Position numbers and translations under genes: made by a program. The notes beneath the pieces were generated by a model. The model was not told where the DNA came from, ran no database searches, and worked only from the letters and a program-made list of their open reading frames with translations. A stretch of DNA of 64,000 bases from Nocardiopsis potens DSM 45234. Its GTDB lineage: Bacteria; Actinomycetota; Actinomycetes; Streptosporangiales; Streptosporangiaceae. The DNA lies in assembly GCF_000341105.1 (NCBI RefSeq), contig NZ_ANBB01000044.1, positions 106,463-170,462 on the forward strand, in the 5' to 3' direction. Of the stretch, positions 17,967 to 26,100 are shown piece by piece; the first letter of the stretch is position 1, and every line of letters starts with the position of its first letter.

Positions 17967-18314
17967 ATGGGATGGCGAGACCGGTTCGGACTCCGCAGGG
18001 CGCGGCGGCGGGGCAAGGCCCGCTTCGACCGCCCGGCCGAGGACTCCGATGTGAAGGCGCTGATCGATTTCGCCCGGTCCAGGACGGGCGTGGAGTTCTA
18101 CGTCGAACCGGAGACGTTCGCCACCGGGACCACCGCCGTGGGCGTCGCGCACGACGGCGAGTGGACCCGGCGCCGGGTCGGGTCCCCCGAGGTGATCCGC
18201 AAGGTGGCGCGGAAGCTGGCGGTTCCCGTCTACGATGTCCTGGTCGTCGGCTATCCCAAGCGGATGCGCGAGTGGACCGCTCGGAACAAGCGCGGGCTCT
18301 CCCTGGACGACTGA
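17967..18314 (+). CDS. Conserved small basic protein, unknown function
   Basis: The 115-residue product starts with a strongly basic segment (FGLRRARRRGKARF) and then a compact alpha/beta domain (VKALIDFARSRTGVEFYVEP, VPVYDVLVVGYPKRM). There are no cysteines or membrane helices. ATG 17967 is chosen because GGGAG precedes it by 10 bases; GTG 17946 has no ribosome-binding site. The pattern is that of small uncharacterised actinobacterial proteins; I cannot name a family. It is divergent from the TPR-like gene, and a candidate -10 (TAGACT, near 17904) precedes it. Confidence 0.6.
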   Translation: MGWRDRFGLRRARRRGKARFDRPAEDSDVKALIDFARSRTGVEFYVEPETFATGTTAVGVAHDGEWTRRRVGSPEVIRKVARKLAVPVYDVLVVGYPKRMREWTARNKRGLSLDD

Positions 18315-18524
18315 GGCCTCCGGGCGCGGACGACCGCTCCTCTCCGCGGGTTCGCGGCGGGGGCGGGCAGGGCGGCCTCCGCCGCGCGGCCGGCCGGGGC
18401 GGGCCCCGGAACCGGACGCGGGCCCGACGGCCCGGCCGCTCTCGGCACGGCCGGGCGATCCGAGAGACGAGGAGGAAGCGCCGCCTTCCGCCCGCAGGGC
18501 GGGAGTCCCCGCGCCAACGCACCC

Positions 18525-19760
18525 ATGACCCAGCCTGACAAGACCGGCATGCCGTCGTGGCTGCCGCGCGCGATGATGCTCGCGGTGTGGACCGTCATCG
18601 GCTTCGCCGTCGCCGGATGGCTCTTCTTCCAGCTGCGCGGCCTGCTGGTGCTGCTGCTCATCTCGCTCTTCCTCGCCCTGGCACTGGAGCCCGCGGTCAA
18701 CTGGCTGCACCGGCACCGCTGGCCGCGCGGGGTGGCCACCGGCGCGGTGATGCTGGCCGCGCTGGGCGTGCTCGCGGTGTTCGTCTCAGTGCTCGGCTCG
18801 ATGCTGGTCGGCCAGGTGCTGGAGTTCGCCGCGCAGATCCCGGCGATGAGCCGGGCCCTGCTGAGCTGGGTCAACAGCACCTTCAACGCCGATTTCCAGC
18901 CGGAGATCCTGCTCGCCGAGCTGACCGACGTGAGCGGCCAGCTCAACCAGTGGGCCTCCAGCGCGGCGGAGAACGCCTGGGGCGCCGGGACGGCGCTGCT
19001 CCTGCTGCTCTTCAACGGGCTGACGGTGGCGCTGTTCACCTTCTACCTGACCGCCGACGGGCCCCGGTTCCGGCGCACCATCTGCTCGGTGCTGCCGCCC
19101 CGCACGCAGAGCGAGGTGCTGCGGGCCTGGGAGATCGCGATCGACAAGACCGGCGGCTACATCTACTCCCGCGCGCTGCTCGCGCTGATCTCCACCGCCG
19201 CCCACTTCGCGGCGCTGGTCGTGCTGGACGTGGACTACGCGTTCGCGCTGGCGCTGTGGGTCGGCGTGCTCTCCCAGTTCATCCCGACCGTCGGCACCTA
19301 CATCGGCGGGGCGCTCCCGGTGGTGGTGGCGCTGATCGGCGGCCCGTTCCCGGCGCTGTGGATGCTCGTGTTCATCACCGTCTACCAGCAGTTCGAGAAC
19401 TACGTGCTGCAGCCGCGGATCACCGCCCGGACGCTGGACATGCACCCGGCCGTGGCGTTCGGCGCGGTGCTGGCCGGGGCCGCGGTGCTGGGCGCCCCGG
19501 GCGCGCTGCTCGCGCTGCCCGCCGGCGCCAGCCTGCAGGCGTTCCTCAGCGTGTACATCAAGCGCTACGAGGTGGCCGAGCACCCGCTGCTCGAAGGGAC
19601 CGAGGAGGAGCGGCGGGCCGCCGGGGAGGCCGGTGCGGACGGGGCGGACGGTGCGGAGCCGGCCCCCGCCGACCGGACGGCGGCGGAGCCCGGCGGCTCC
19701 GGGAAGGCCGCGGACGGCGGGGCGGCGGAGCGGGCCGGGAAGGCCGCGGAGGGCGCGTGA
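18525..19760 (+). CDS. AI-2E family permease
   Basis: The 411-residue integral membrane protein has about seven or eight hydrophobic segments: an N-terminal pair (MMLAVWTVIGFAV, LLVLLLISLFLALALEP), a long amphipathic middle region, and the family-typical C-terminal block (FALALWVGVLSQFIPTVGTY, GAVLAGAAVLGAPGALLALP). The last 70 residues are a disordered Ala/Glu/Gly-rich tail. Members of this family export diverse small solutes or Na+/Li+; the AI-2 label is historical and gives no substrate here. ATG 18525 is preceded at 18468-18476 by GACGAGGAGG-like bases, although spacing is long. It is monocistronic by appearance. Confidence 0.85.
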   Translation: MTQPDKTGMPSWLPRAMMLAVWTVIGFAVAGWLFFQLRGLLVLLLISLFLALALEPAVNWLHRHRWPRGVATGAVMLAALGVLAVFVSVLGSMLVGQVLEFAAQIPAMSRALLSWVNSTFNADFQPEILLAELTDVSGQLNQWASSAAENAWGAGTALLLLLFNGLTVALFTFYLTADGPRFRRTICSVLPPRTQSEVLRAWEIAIDKTGGYIYSRALLALISTAAHFAALVVLDVDYAFALALWVGVLSQFIPTVGTYIGGALPVVVALIGGPFPALWMLVFITVYQQFENYVLQPRITARTLDMHPAVAFGAVLAGAAVLGAPGALLALPAGASLQAFLSVYIKRYEVAEHPLLEGTEEERRAAGEAGADGADGAEPAPADRTAAEPGGSGKAADGGAAERAGKAAEGA

Positions 19761-19962
19761 GTCTCCGGCTCTGGCGCCCGGGCCCGGGTGGAGGGCAAGC
19801 TATCTCACAGCGGCGCCGGAAGGCGCGGATCGTCTGGTGCGATTCGGGTAATACGCGGCTTTTTGGCCATTGATCGGCACAAGTTTGAAGCATCTCCCCG
19901 AGCCGGGCGGTTCCCTTACCCGCCGCTTCCATCGCATACTCCCCTGGGAGGGGGACTGAGGA

Positions 19963-20490
19963 ATGAAGCGGGATCTCACGGCCTTGTGCTGCGAATGCGG
20001 CCAGAGCCGCCAGGTGAGCGACTACCAGGGCACCGGCGAGGCGCAGTCCGCCTACGGCCTGGCCCGGTGCGTCGTCCGGCGCCTCTGCCGCGTCTGCGGC
20101 CATCGCACCTACCACGCCTACCTGCGCGACGACGCCGACCGCGACGAGCTCGAAGAGGCCCTGAAGCTGGACGACGCGATGGCCGGGGAGGCCTTGGAGG
20201 AGGAGATCCAGCAGCTCCGTCTCTGCGACGTCGAGATCGGGCACGCCCCGGTGCCGGCCGTCTGGGACGGCCAGCCGGTCGGGATGGTGACCCAGCGGCT
20301 CGCGGACCGCTCCTACTCGGTGGTCCTGGACCCGGCCGCCTCGGTGGTCGCCCGGCTGAAACTGATCGACCTGGTCTGGAACGAGCTGACCACCGGCGAG
20401 CACGACGACCGCTGGCAGTTCCAGCCGGGCGAGGACGAGGAGTCGCCCGGGTACGCGGTACGGCTCTTCGGCTACCGCCTGCGCCGCTAG
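19963..20490 (+). CDS. Conserved hypothetical protein with two Cys clusters
   Basis: This 175-residue protein begins with a treble-clef or zinc-ribbon-like region (CCECGQ at residues 9-13 and CRVCGH at 42-47, the second followed by RTYH), then an acidic helix (DELEEALKLDDAMAGEALEEEI) and a C-terminal alpha/beta portion. The region upstream (19761-19962) is less GC-rich than average and includes a CATACT box before GGGAGGGGGACTGAGGA, giving a good ribosome-binding site. The family is not recognised. The gene is followed by the 64-bp palindrome at 20511-20574. Confidence 0.65.
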   Translation: MKRDLTALCCECGQSRQVSDYQGTGEAQSAYGLARCVVRRLCRVCGHRTYHAYLRDDADRDELEEALKLDDAMAGEALEEEIQQLRLCDVEIGHAPVPAVWDGQPVGMVTQRLADRSYSVVLDPAASVVARLKLIDLVWNELTTGEHDDRWQFQPGEDEESPGYAVRLFGYRLRR

Positions 20491-20510
20491 TGGCGGGAGA
20501 CCCCCCAGGG

Positions 20511-20574
20511 CGATGATCTCGACGCTGCGGGGGCAGCAGAGCGCTCTGCTGCCCCCGCAGCGTCGAGATCATCG
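20511..20574. repeat. 64-bp perfect palindromic element, copy 1
   Basis: The arms 20511-20542 and 20543-20574 are exact reverse complements over 32 bases with no loop. The outer part reads CGATGATCTCGACGCTGCGG and the centre CAGAGCGCTCTG. It lies between the convergent stops at 20490 and 20595, so it can serve as a bidirectional terminator. Copy 2 at 57613-57676 has the same arm length, outer part and centre, and every difference is mirrored in both arms. Confidence 0.9.
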
Positions 20575-20594
20575 GGGAGAGGCGGGCCCGGCCG

Positions 20595-22694
20595 TCAGCC
20601 GGCCGCCGCGGCGGGCTCGCGCTCCGCGGCGAGGGCGTCGAGGCGGCGGAGCGCACCCCGGGCCACCTCCGGGTCGCCGGTCTCCCAGTAGGGCGGCAGC
20701 GAGGAGCGGAGGAAGCCGCCGTACCTGGCGGTGGCCAGCCGCGGGTCGAGCACCGCGATCACGCCCCGGTCGGCGGTGGAGCGCAGCAGCCGCCCGGTCC
20801 CCTGGGCCAGCAGCAGCGCGGCGTGCGTGGCCGCCACCGCCATGAAGCCGTTGCCGCCGTGCGCGCCGATGGAGCGCTGCCGCGCCGAGGCCAGCGGGTC
20901 GTCCGGCCGCGGGAAGGGGATCCGGTCGACGATGACCAGCTGCAGCGACGGCCCGGGCACGTCCACCCCCTGCCAGAGCGAGAGGGTGCCGAACAGGCAG
21001 CTCTGCTCGTCCGCGGCGAACCGCTCCACCAGCTGCCCGGTGGAGTCCTCCCCCTGGCACAGGACCGGGACGTCCAGCCGCTCGCGCATCTCCTCCGCCG
21101 CGGCGGAGGCGGCCCGCATCGAGGAGAACAGCCCCAGGGTGCGCCCGCCGGCCGCCCCGATCAGCTCCTCGATCTCCTTCAGGTACCGCTCGTCCAGCCC
21201 GTCCCGGCCGGGCGGCGGCAGGTGCCGGGCCACGTAGAGGATGCCGCTGCGCCGGTGGTCGAAGGGGGAGCCGACGTCCAGCCCGCGCCAGCGCGGCTCG
21301 CCCGCCGCGGTGTCGGCGTCGCCGCGCCGCTCCGCCCCGTCCGCGGCCTCCCCGCCGCCGTTCGGGCCGTCCGCACCGTCCGCGCCGGGGGGCTCGGTGT
21401 CGGTCCGCCGGCCCAGGCCCCACTGCGCGGCCAGCGCGCCGAAGCCCCCGCCCAGGGCGAGGGTGGCCGAGGTGAGCACGGTGGTGCGGTCGCCGAAGAG
21501 CTTCTCCCGGAGCAGCCCGCCGACGCCGAGCGGGGCGACGTGCAGCGCGGGCGCGGTGTGCGGCCCCTTGGCCAGCCAGACCACCGAGGTCCGGTCGCGC
21601 AGCGGCGGCTCGAAGGACTCCAGCAGCCGGACCGCGGCGTCGTGCACCTCCTCCAGGGCGGCCAGGGTGCGGCGGCGGGCCGCGGTGGTGTCCGCGTCGC
21701 CCTCGGCGCTGACCGCCTTGACCGCGGTGATGCAGGAGTGCGCGGTGTCGCGGACCGACGCGACCGCGCCGGCCAGCCCTTCGTCGATGTGGTCCAGCCG
21801 GCCCGGGTCCAGGTCGGCGACCATCAGGGCGAGCCCGTCGGCGGCCTCGCCGAGCCGCTCGGTGGTGTCCGGCTCGACCAGGCGCGCGGCGCGCTTGGCC
21901 GCGGCCGAGACGGCCCGGTCGCCCAACACCGCGGTGGCCACCGAGGTGACCCGGTCGACCAGCTCGTGGGCCTCGTCCACGACCAGCACCGGGTGCTCCG
22001 GGAGGATGTGGTAGCCCTGCATGGCGTCGATCGCGAGCAGGGCGTGGTTGGTGACCACGATGTCGGCCTCGCCGGCCGCCTCGCGAGCCAGCTCGGCGAA
22101 GCACTCCTGGCCGAAGGGGCAGGCCGCGGCGCCGATGCACTCGTTCCCGGACACCGACACCTGGCGCCAGGCGAGGTCGCCGACGCCGGGGACGAGGTCG
22201 TCCCGGTCGCCGCTCTCGGTCTCCTCCGCCCACTCGTGCAGCCGCTTCACCTGGCGCCCCATCGCGGAGAGCCGGCGCGGGTCGAAGAGCTCGGCCTCGG
22301 GCTCCTCGGCGGCCTCCCCGGTGCCGTTCAGCTTCTGCCGGCACAGGTAGTTCCGGCGCCCCTTGAGGATCGCGAAGGTCGGCTCCCGGCCGAGCATCGG
22401 CGCCAGCGCCGCGGCCAGCCGGGGCAGGTCCCGCTCGATCAGCTGGCGCTGCAGCGCGAGGGTGGCGGTGGAGACCACGACGGTGGTCTCCTCGGCGAAG
22501 GCGTGGCGGATGGCCGGCACCAGGTAGGCCAGCGACTTCCCGGTTCCGGTTCCGGCCTGCACCACGAGGTGCTCCTGGGCGGCGACGGCGCCGGCGACGG
22601 CCGCGGCCATCTCCGCCTGGCCCTCGCGCCGGGCTCCGCCCAGGGCGGTGACGGCCGCGTCCAGCAGGGTCTCGACATCGGGGAGTTCAGGCAC
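20595..22694 (-). CDS. DinG/XPD-like ATP-dependent DNA helicase
   Basis: The 699-residue superfamily 2 helicase has Walker A AGTGTGKS at residues 47-54, the DEAH box VVDEAHEL near 245 and motif III-type TSATLALGG. Four cysteines between motifs Ia and II (NYLCRQ, ECIG, AACPFGQECF) match the [4Fe-4S] ligands of XPD/DinG helicases. C-terminal motifs GLFSSMRAA, LFGTLSLWQGVDVPG and RIPF fit the same family, which unwinds 5'-to-3' in DNA repair or R-loop removal. An acidic Gly/Asp-rich insertion lies near residues 435-465. The start is GTG 22694. It is convergent with the preceding hypothetical gene across the palindrome. Confidence 0.9.
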   Translation of the reverse strand: MPELPDVETLLDAAVTALGGARREGQAEMAAAVAGAVAAQEHLVVQAGTGTGKSLAYLVPAIRHAFAEETTVVVSTATLALQRQLIERDLPRLAAALAPMLGREPTFAILKGRRNYLCRQKLNGTGEAAEEPEAELFDPRRLSAMGRQVKRLHEWAEETESGDRDDLVPGVGDLAWRQVSVSGNECIGAAACPFGQECFAELAREAAGEADIVVTNHALLAIDAMQGYHILPEHPVLVVDEAHELVDRVTSVATAVLGDRAVSAAAKRAARLVEPDTTERLGEAADGLALMVADLDPGRLDHIDEGLAGAVASVRDTAHSCITAVKAVSAEGDADTTAARRRTLAALEEVHDAAVRLLESFEPPLRDRTSVVWLAKGPHTAPALHVAPLGVGGLLREKLFGDRTTVLTSATLALGGGFGALAAQWGLGRRTDTEPPGADGADGPNGGGEAADGAERRGDADTAAGEPRWRGLDVGSPFDHRRSGILYVARHLPPPGRDGLDERYLKEIEELIGAAGGRTLGLFSSMRAASAAAEEMRERLDVPVLCQGEDSTGQLVERFAADEQSCLFGTLSLWQGVDVPGPSLQLVIVDRIPFPRPDDPLASARQRSIGAHGGNGFMAVAATHAALLLAQGTGRLLRSTADRGVIAVLDPRLATARYGGFLRSSLPPYWETGDPEVARGALRRLDALAAEREPAAAAG

Positions 22695-22782
22695 GCATGC
22701 GACAGTACCGCTCCCGTGGGACGCGCGGGGACCGCTCCGCGGAGGCTGTGGACGGCCGCGCGCGCCCGTCCCGGCCGGGCCT

Positions 22783-23574
22783 TCACTTGGGCTCGGTGGT
22801 GATCTCCAGCTCGTCGTGGAGGAAGCAGTAGTGGTCGCGCACGTCCCTGCCGTCGGAGAGCGGGGCGGTGAAGCTCCAGGCCGCGTCGACCAGGTCCCGG
22901 TCGCCGGTGCGCAGGTGCCAGTAGCGCGCCCGGCCCTTGTACGGGCAGTGGTACTCGGTGCCGCTGGGCGCGAGCAGGTCGGTGCGGACGTCGTCGGGCG
23001 GGAAGTAGTAGCGGTTGGGCAGGCCGGTCTCGGAGAGCACCCTGGCGTTCCCGCTCAGCGCGACGACCTGGTCGCCGTGGCGGACCCGGACCAGCACGCT
23101 CGCCGGCCGGGTGTCCACCCGGTGGTAGGGGTCCCGCAGGTGGGCGCGGACCTCCTCCTCTTCGTCGAACCAGGAGTCGGCGGCGTCCCAGTAGAGCGCG
23201 GACAGGCCGCGCAGCCAGGACGCCTCCGGCCTGGGGTCGGGGTAGGCCCAGACCGCGTTCTCCGCGGTGCGCCCGCCGACGGTGAGGTGCCAGTAGGCCG
23301 CGTCCCCCTTGTAGGGGCAGTGCGTGGTGTGGTCGCTGGGGGTGAGGCTGCCGCCGCGCAGGTCCTCGGTGGGCACGTAGAGCTGCGGCATCAGACCGGT
23401 CTCGTGCAGCAACCGCCCCTGGACCGTGTCGAGCACGGCGGTGCCGGCCAGCACCGCCCGCACCCGGCGCGGGAACGGCTGCATGAACAGCGCGTGCCGC
23501 GGCGCCGAGAGGGTGTAGTTCACCGTCGCGGGCGCGCTCCTGCTGAGCGGACCGCCGCCGAAGGTCAGTGACAT
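22783..23574 (-). CDS. Tandem DUF427 protein
   Basis: The 263-residue product contains two DUF427 domains in tandem. Each has the characteristic motif CPYKG followed by YWHL (THCPYKGDAAYWHL and YHCPYKGRARYWHL), a VPTED/FPPDDVR loop and a closing AVWAYPDP/AAWSFTAP strand. The fold is a small beta-barrel of unknown biochemical role, found in bacteria and fungi. ATG 23574 is preferred over 23592 because GGGGGAG lies at proper spacing. Downstream of the MFS gene and in the same direction, it could be part of that transcript (62 bases apart). Confidence 0.8.
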   Translation of the reverse strand: MSLTFGGGPLSRSAPATVNYTLSAPRHALFMQPFPRRVRAVLAGTAVLDTVQGRLLHETGLMPQLYVPTEDLRGGSLTPSDHTTHCPYKGDAAYWHLTVGGRTAENAVWAYPDPRPEASWLRGLSALYWDAADSWFDEEEEVRAHLRDPYHRVDTRPASVLVRVRHGDQVVALSGNARVLSETGLPNRYYFPPDDVRTDLLAPSGTEYHCPYKGRARYWHLRTGDRDLVDAAWSFTAPLSDGRDVRDHYCFLHDELEITTEPK

Positions 23575-23636
23575 CCCGGTCTCCCCCGTCATCGCCGTGA
23601 CCGTCGGCGGTGGTTATGCCCAGGCCGGCCTCTTCT

Positions 23637-24983
23637 CTACCGGCCGGCGGCGAGCCTGCGGGCGTCCCGCTCGGGGCGGGTGAAGACCACCGCGACCGTG
23701 CCGCAGACCAGGGTGAGGCCGCCCCAGAACATCAGCCCGGTGTCCAGGCCCGCCGCCTGGGTGGCGCCGGCGTCGGCGAACAGCCCGGTGACCAGCGGGC
23801 CGATCACGCCGGCGATGCCGTAGACCGCGGCGTAGGCGCCCAGCACCCCGGCGCGCTTGCCGGTCGGGGCGATCTGCCCGATGACGGTGCTGCCCACCGG
23901 GAAGGCGATCAGCCCGAGGGCGCCGAGGATGCTCACCCCGAGCTTGAGCGGGACCAGCGGCAGCAGCACGAACCCGAACAGCGAGACCCCGGCGGCCAGC
24001 AGGCACACCCCGCCGAGCACGCCGCGCGCGCCCCTGCTGCTCACGCCCCGGCCCATCAGCGCCTTGATCAGGAAGGCCAGCCCGATGTAGACGCAGAGCA
24101 CGGTGAAGAGCTGGCTGGCCATCAGGTAGAGGCTGGTCTGGTGCTCGGTGAGGCCCAGCACGTTCTGCACGTAGAGCGGCATGAAGGCGAGCTTGACCGA
24201 GATGCCCCAGTTGGCGGCGAACGCGGCCAGCGAGACCGCGATGAAGGTGGGGGTGCGCACGATCTGCCAGAAGCCGGGCTCCGCGCCGGAGGCCGCCGCC
24301 CGCTCCGGCCCGGCGGCACCGGCCCCGGGCCCGCTCCGCTTCGCCTCCTCCGCGCCGGTGGCGCCGGTGAGCGGCCCCTCCCTGCCGATGAGCAGCCACA
24401 CCGCGCACCAGGCGATGCTGGCCAGCCCGGACCCGAGGAACGCCGCCCGCCAGCCGTGCTCGACGATCAGCCAGGTCAGCACCGGGGCGCCGATCAGGAC
24501 GCCGAGCGAGCCGCCGGCCGACAGCAGCGAGCTGGCCAGGCTCCGGTCGGCCTCTCGGAGCCACTTGAAGGCGGCGTGGTTGACCAGCCCGTAGGTGGGC
24601 CCCTCCGAGCCGCCGAGCAGGAGGCGGGAGAAGAGGATCATGCCGAGCCCGGCGGCGAAGACCATGGAGATCTGGGCGACGCCCCACAGCACCGCGATGA
24701 CGCCGAGCAGCCGGGTGGCAGGGGCCCTGTTCGCGTAGAAGCCGACGGCCAGGGTGGCGATGAAGAAGGGCACGTAGAAGATGCTGTTGGCGAAGCCGTA
24801 CTCGGTCGCGGTGAGCCCGAACTCCTCGATCACCGGGTTGGCCGCGAGGCCGAACGCCAGCTTGTCCGCGTAGTTGAGGCCCATCAGGATGACGAGCATT
24901 CCGACGATGACCCAGGCCCGCGGGGAGCCGGGGACCCCTTCGCCGCGGGCCGCCGCGGCCGGTCCGGAGGTGCGCAGTGCCAT
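23637..24983 (-). CDS. MFS transporter
   Basis: The 448-residue product has twelve predicted membrane helices in two six-helix bundles joined by a cytoplasmic linker near residue 215 (GATGAEEAKRSGPG). MFS signatures are visible in the first half (NYADKLAFGL, GVAQISMVF, SRLLLGGSEGPTYG). It resembles the anion:cation symporter group that carries sugar acids or aromatic acids, but the substrate cannot be read from sequence. It is divergent from the DUF2236 gene, with two inverted repeats in the shared promoter region (25011-25028, 25074-25089). Confidence 0.85.
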   Translation of the reverse strand: MALRTSGPAAAARGEGVPGSPRAWVIVGMLVILMGLNYADKLAFGLAANPVIEEFGLTATEYGFANSIFYVPFFIATLAVGFYANRAPATRLLGVIAVLWGVAQISMVFAAGLGMILFSRLLLGGSEGPTYGLVNHAAFKWLREADRSLASSLLSAGGSLGVLIGAPVLTWLIVEHGWRAAFLGSGLASIAWCAVWLLIGREGPLTGATGAEEAKRSGPGAGAAGPERAAASGAEPGFWQIVRTPTFIAVSLAAFAANWGISVKLAFMPLYVQNVLGLTEHQTSLYLMASQLFTVLCVYIGLAFLIKALMGRGVSSRGARGVLGGVCLLAAGVSLFGFVLLPLVPLKLGVSILGALGLIAFPVGSTVIGQIAPTGKRAGVLGAYAAVYGIAGVIGPLVTGLFADAGATQAAGLDTGLMFWGGLTLVCGTVAVVFTRPERDARRLAAGR

Positions 24984-25010
24984 GGGGGACCCTTCCTCGC
25001 TCCGACATTC

Positions 25011-25028
25011 CTAACAGTGTTCGGTTAG
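25011..25028. promoter_or_regulatory. Inverted repeat CTAAC-N8-GTTAG upstream of the MFS gene
   Basis: CTAAC (25011-25015) and GTTAG (25024-25028) flank AGTGTTCG, 28 bases upstream of the MFS start codon. Size and spacing match TetR-family operators. A second, different operator-like repeat lies 46 bases away (25074-25089). Confidence 0.45.
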
Positions 25029-25073
25029 AGTGGTGCGAGTCACATTAGGGTCGGCCGCCCTCCCGGACAACCC

Positions 25074-25089
25074 CTTACCGACCGGTAGG
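25074..25089. promoter_or_regulatory. Candidate TetR-type operator in the MFS/DUF2236 divergent region
   Basis: CTTACCG (25074-25080) and CGGTAGG (25083-25089) flank AC, with one mismatch at the outer position. The core TACCGACCGGTA matches the sites at 4020-4031 and 15352-15363 in arm sequence and spacing. Confidence 0.5.
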
Positions 25090-25152
25090 AATGTGCGCCG
25101 CCCCGGAGAGCCGCCGGAGCCGGCCGGCGCGGGCGCCCGTAGCATCGGGCCC

Positions 25153-25983
25153 ATGGAAGCGGGTACGGACGACGACCGGTCGGAACTGCGCCGGATCAGC
25201 GGGGAGGCCGCGGTGCTCGGCGGCGCCGCCTACGCGATCCTGATGCAGGTGAGCCATCCCGGGGTGGGGCAGGGCGTCGCCGACCACAGCGACTTCGCGC
25301 AGCGCCCCGTGGACCGGCTGCGCGCCACGCTGACCTTCGTCTACACCATGGCCGCGGGGACCCCGGAGGAGGTCGACCGGGTGTCCCGCACCGTCCGGGC
25401 GGCGCACGCCCGGGTCCGCGGCCCCGGCTACGACGCCCGCGACCCCGACCTGCAGACATGGGTCGCGGCCACCCTGTACGAGGGCGGCCTCCGGCTCTAC
25501 GAGACCGCGCTGGGGCCGCTGCCGCCGGACCGCGGGGAGGCCGCCTACCGGCAGGCCGCGGTGTACGCCACCGCGCTGGGCTGCCCGGCGGACCACTGGC
25601 CGCCGACCCGGGGCGACTTCGAGCGCTACTGGTCCGAATCGGTCGCCGCGCTCCGCCCCGGCGAGACCGCCCGGGGCATCGCCCGCGACCTGTTCCACCC
25701 GCGGAACCCGCTGCTGGGGCCGCCGATGCGGCTGCAGCGGTTCCTCGCCGCGGGCCTGCTCCCCGCGCACGTGCGGGACGGGCTGGGCCTGCCCTGGGGG
25801 CCGCGCTCGCAGCGCCGCTTCGACCGGTTCACCGCCGCCCTCCGCGCCGTCTACCCGCGGCTGCCGCTCCGGGTGCGCACCGCCCCCATGGCGCTGTGCC
25901 TGTGGGACATGCGCCGCCGGGCCGCCCGCGGCGGCCGCCCGCACCGCGGTTCGCCGCCCCGGCGACACCGCCCGGCCGGCTGA
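25153..25983 (+). CDS. DUF2236 / MpaB-family oxygenase-like protein
   Basis: The 276-residue product matches the DUF2236 layout: an N-terminal LGGAAYAILMQVSHPGVGQG followed by DHSDF, with histidines in positions where latex-clearing-protein relatives hold heme b, then ATLTFVYTMAAGTPEE, HARVRG and an ATLYEGGLRLYE helix. Relatives include fungal MpaB and bacterial Lcp, which cleave isoprenoid double bonds. Whether this copy binds heme or acts on lipids is inference. ATG 25153 starts the conserved part; the frame upstream crosses the operator region and is not coding. Confidence 0.75.
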   Translation: MEAGTDDDRSELRRISGEAAVLGGAAYAILMQVSHPGVGQGVADHSDFAQRPVDRLRATLTFVYTMAAGTPEEVDRVSRTVRAAHARVRGPGYDARDPDLQTWVAATLYEGGLRLYETALGPLPPDRGEAAYRQAAVYATALGCPADHWPPTRGDFERYWSESVAALRPGETARGIARDLFHPRNPLLGPPMRLQRFLAAGLLPAHVRDGLGLPWGPRSQRRFDRFTAALRAVYPRLPLRVRTAPMALCLWDMRRRAARGGRPHRGSPPRRHRPAG

Positions 25984-26100
25984 CCCCGGCGGCGGGGCGG
26001 ACACGGATCGGCGCGCGCCGCCCGGGCAGGCGCCCGGCGGACTCCCGGGCCCGCTCCGCCCGGGCGGCCCGCGGCCGCCCTGCGGCGGCGGGGCGGGCGG

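Noticed and set aside
18525..19760. Autoinducer-2 export by the AI-2E permease
   Set aside because: The family label is historical, no luxS or lsr genes are present, and members transport other solutes.
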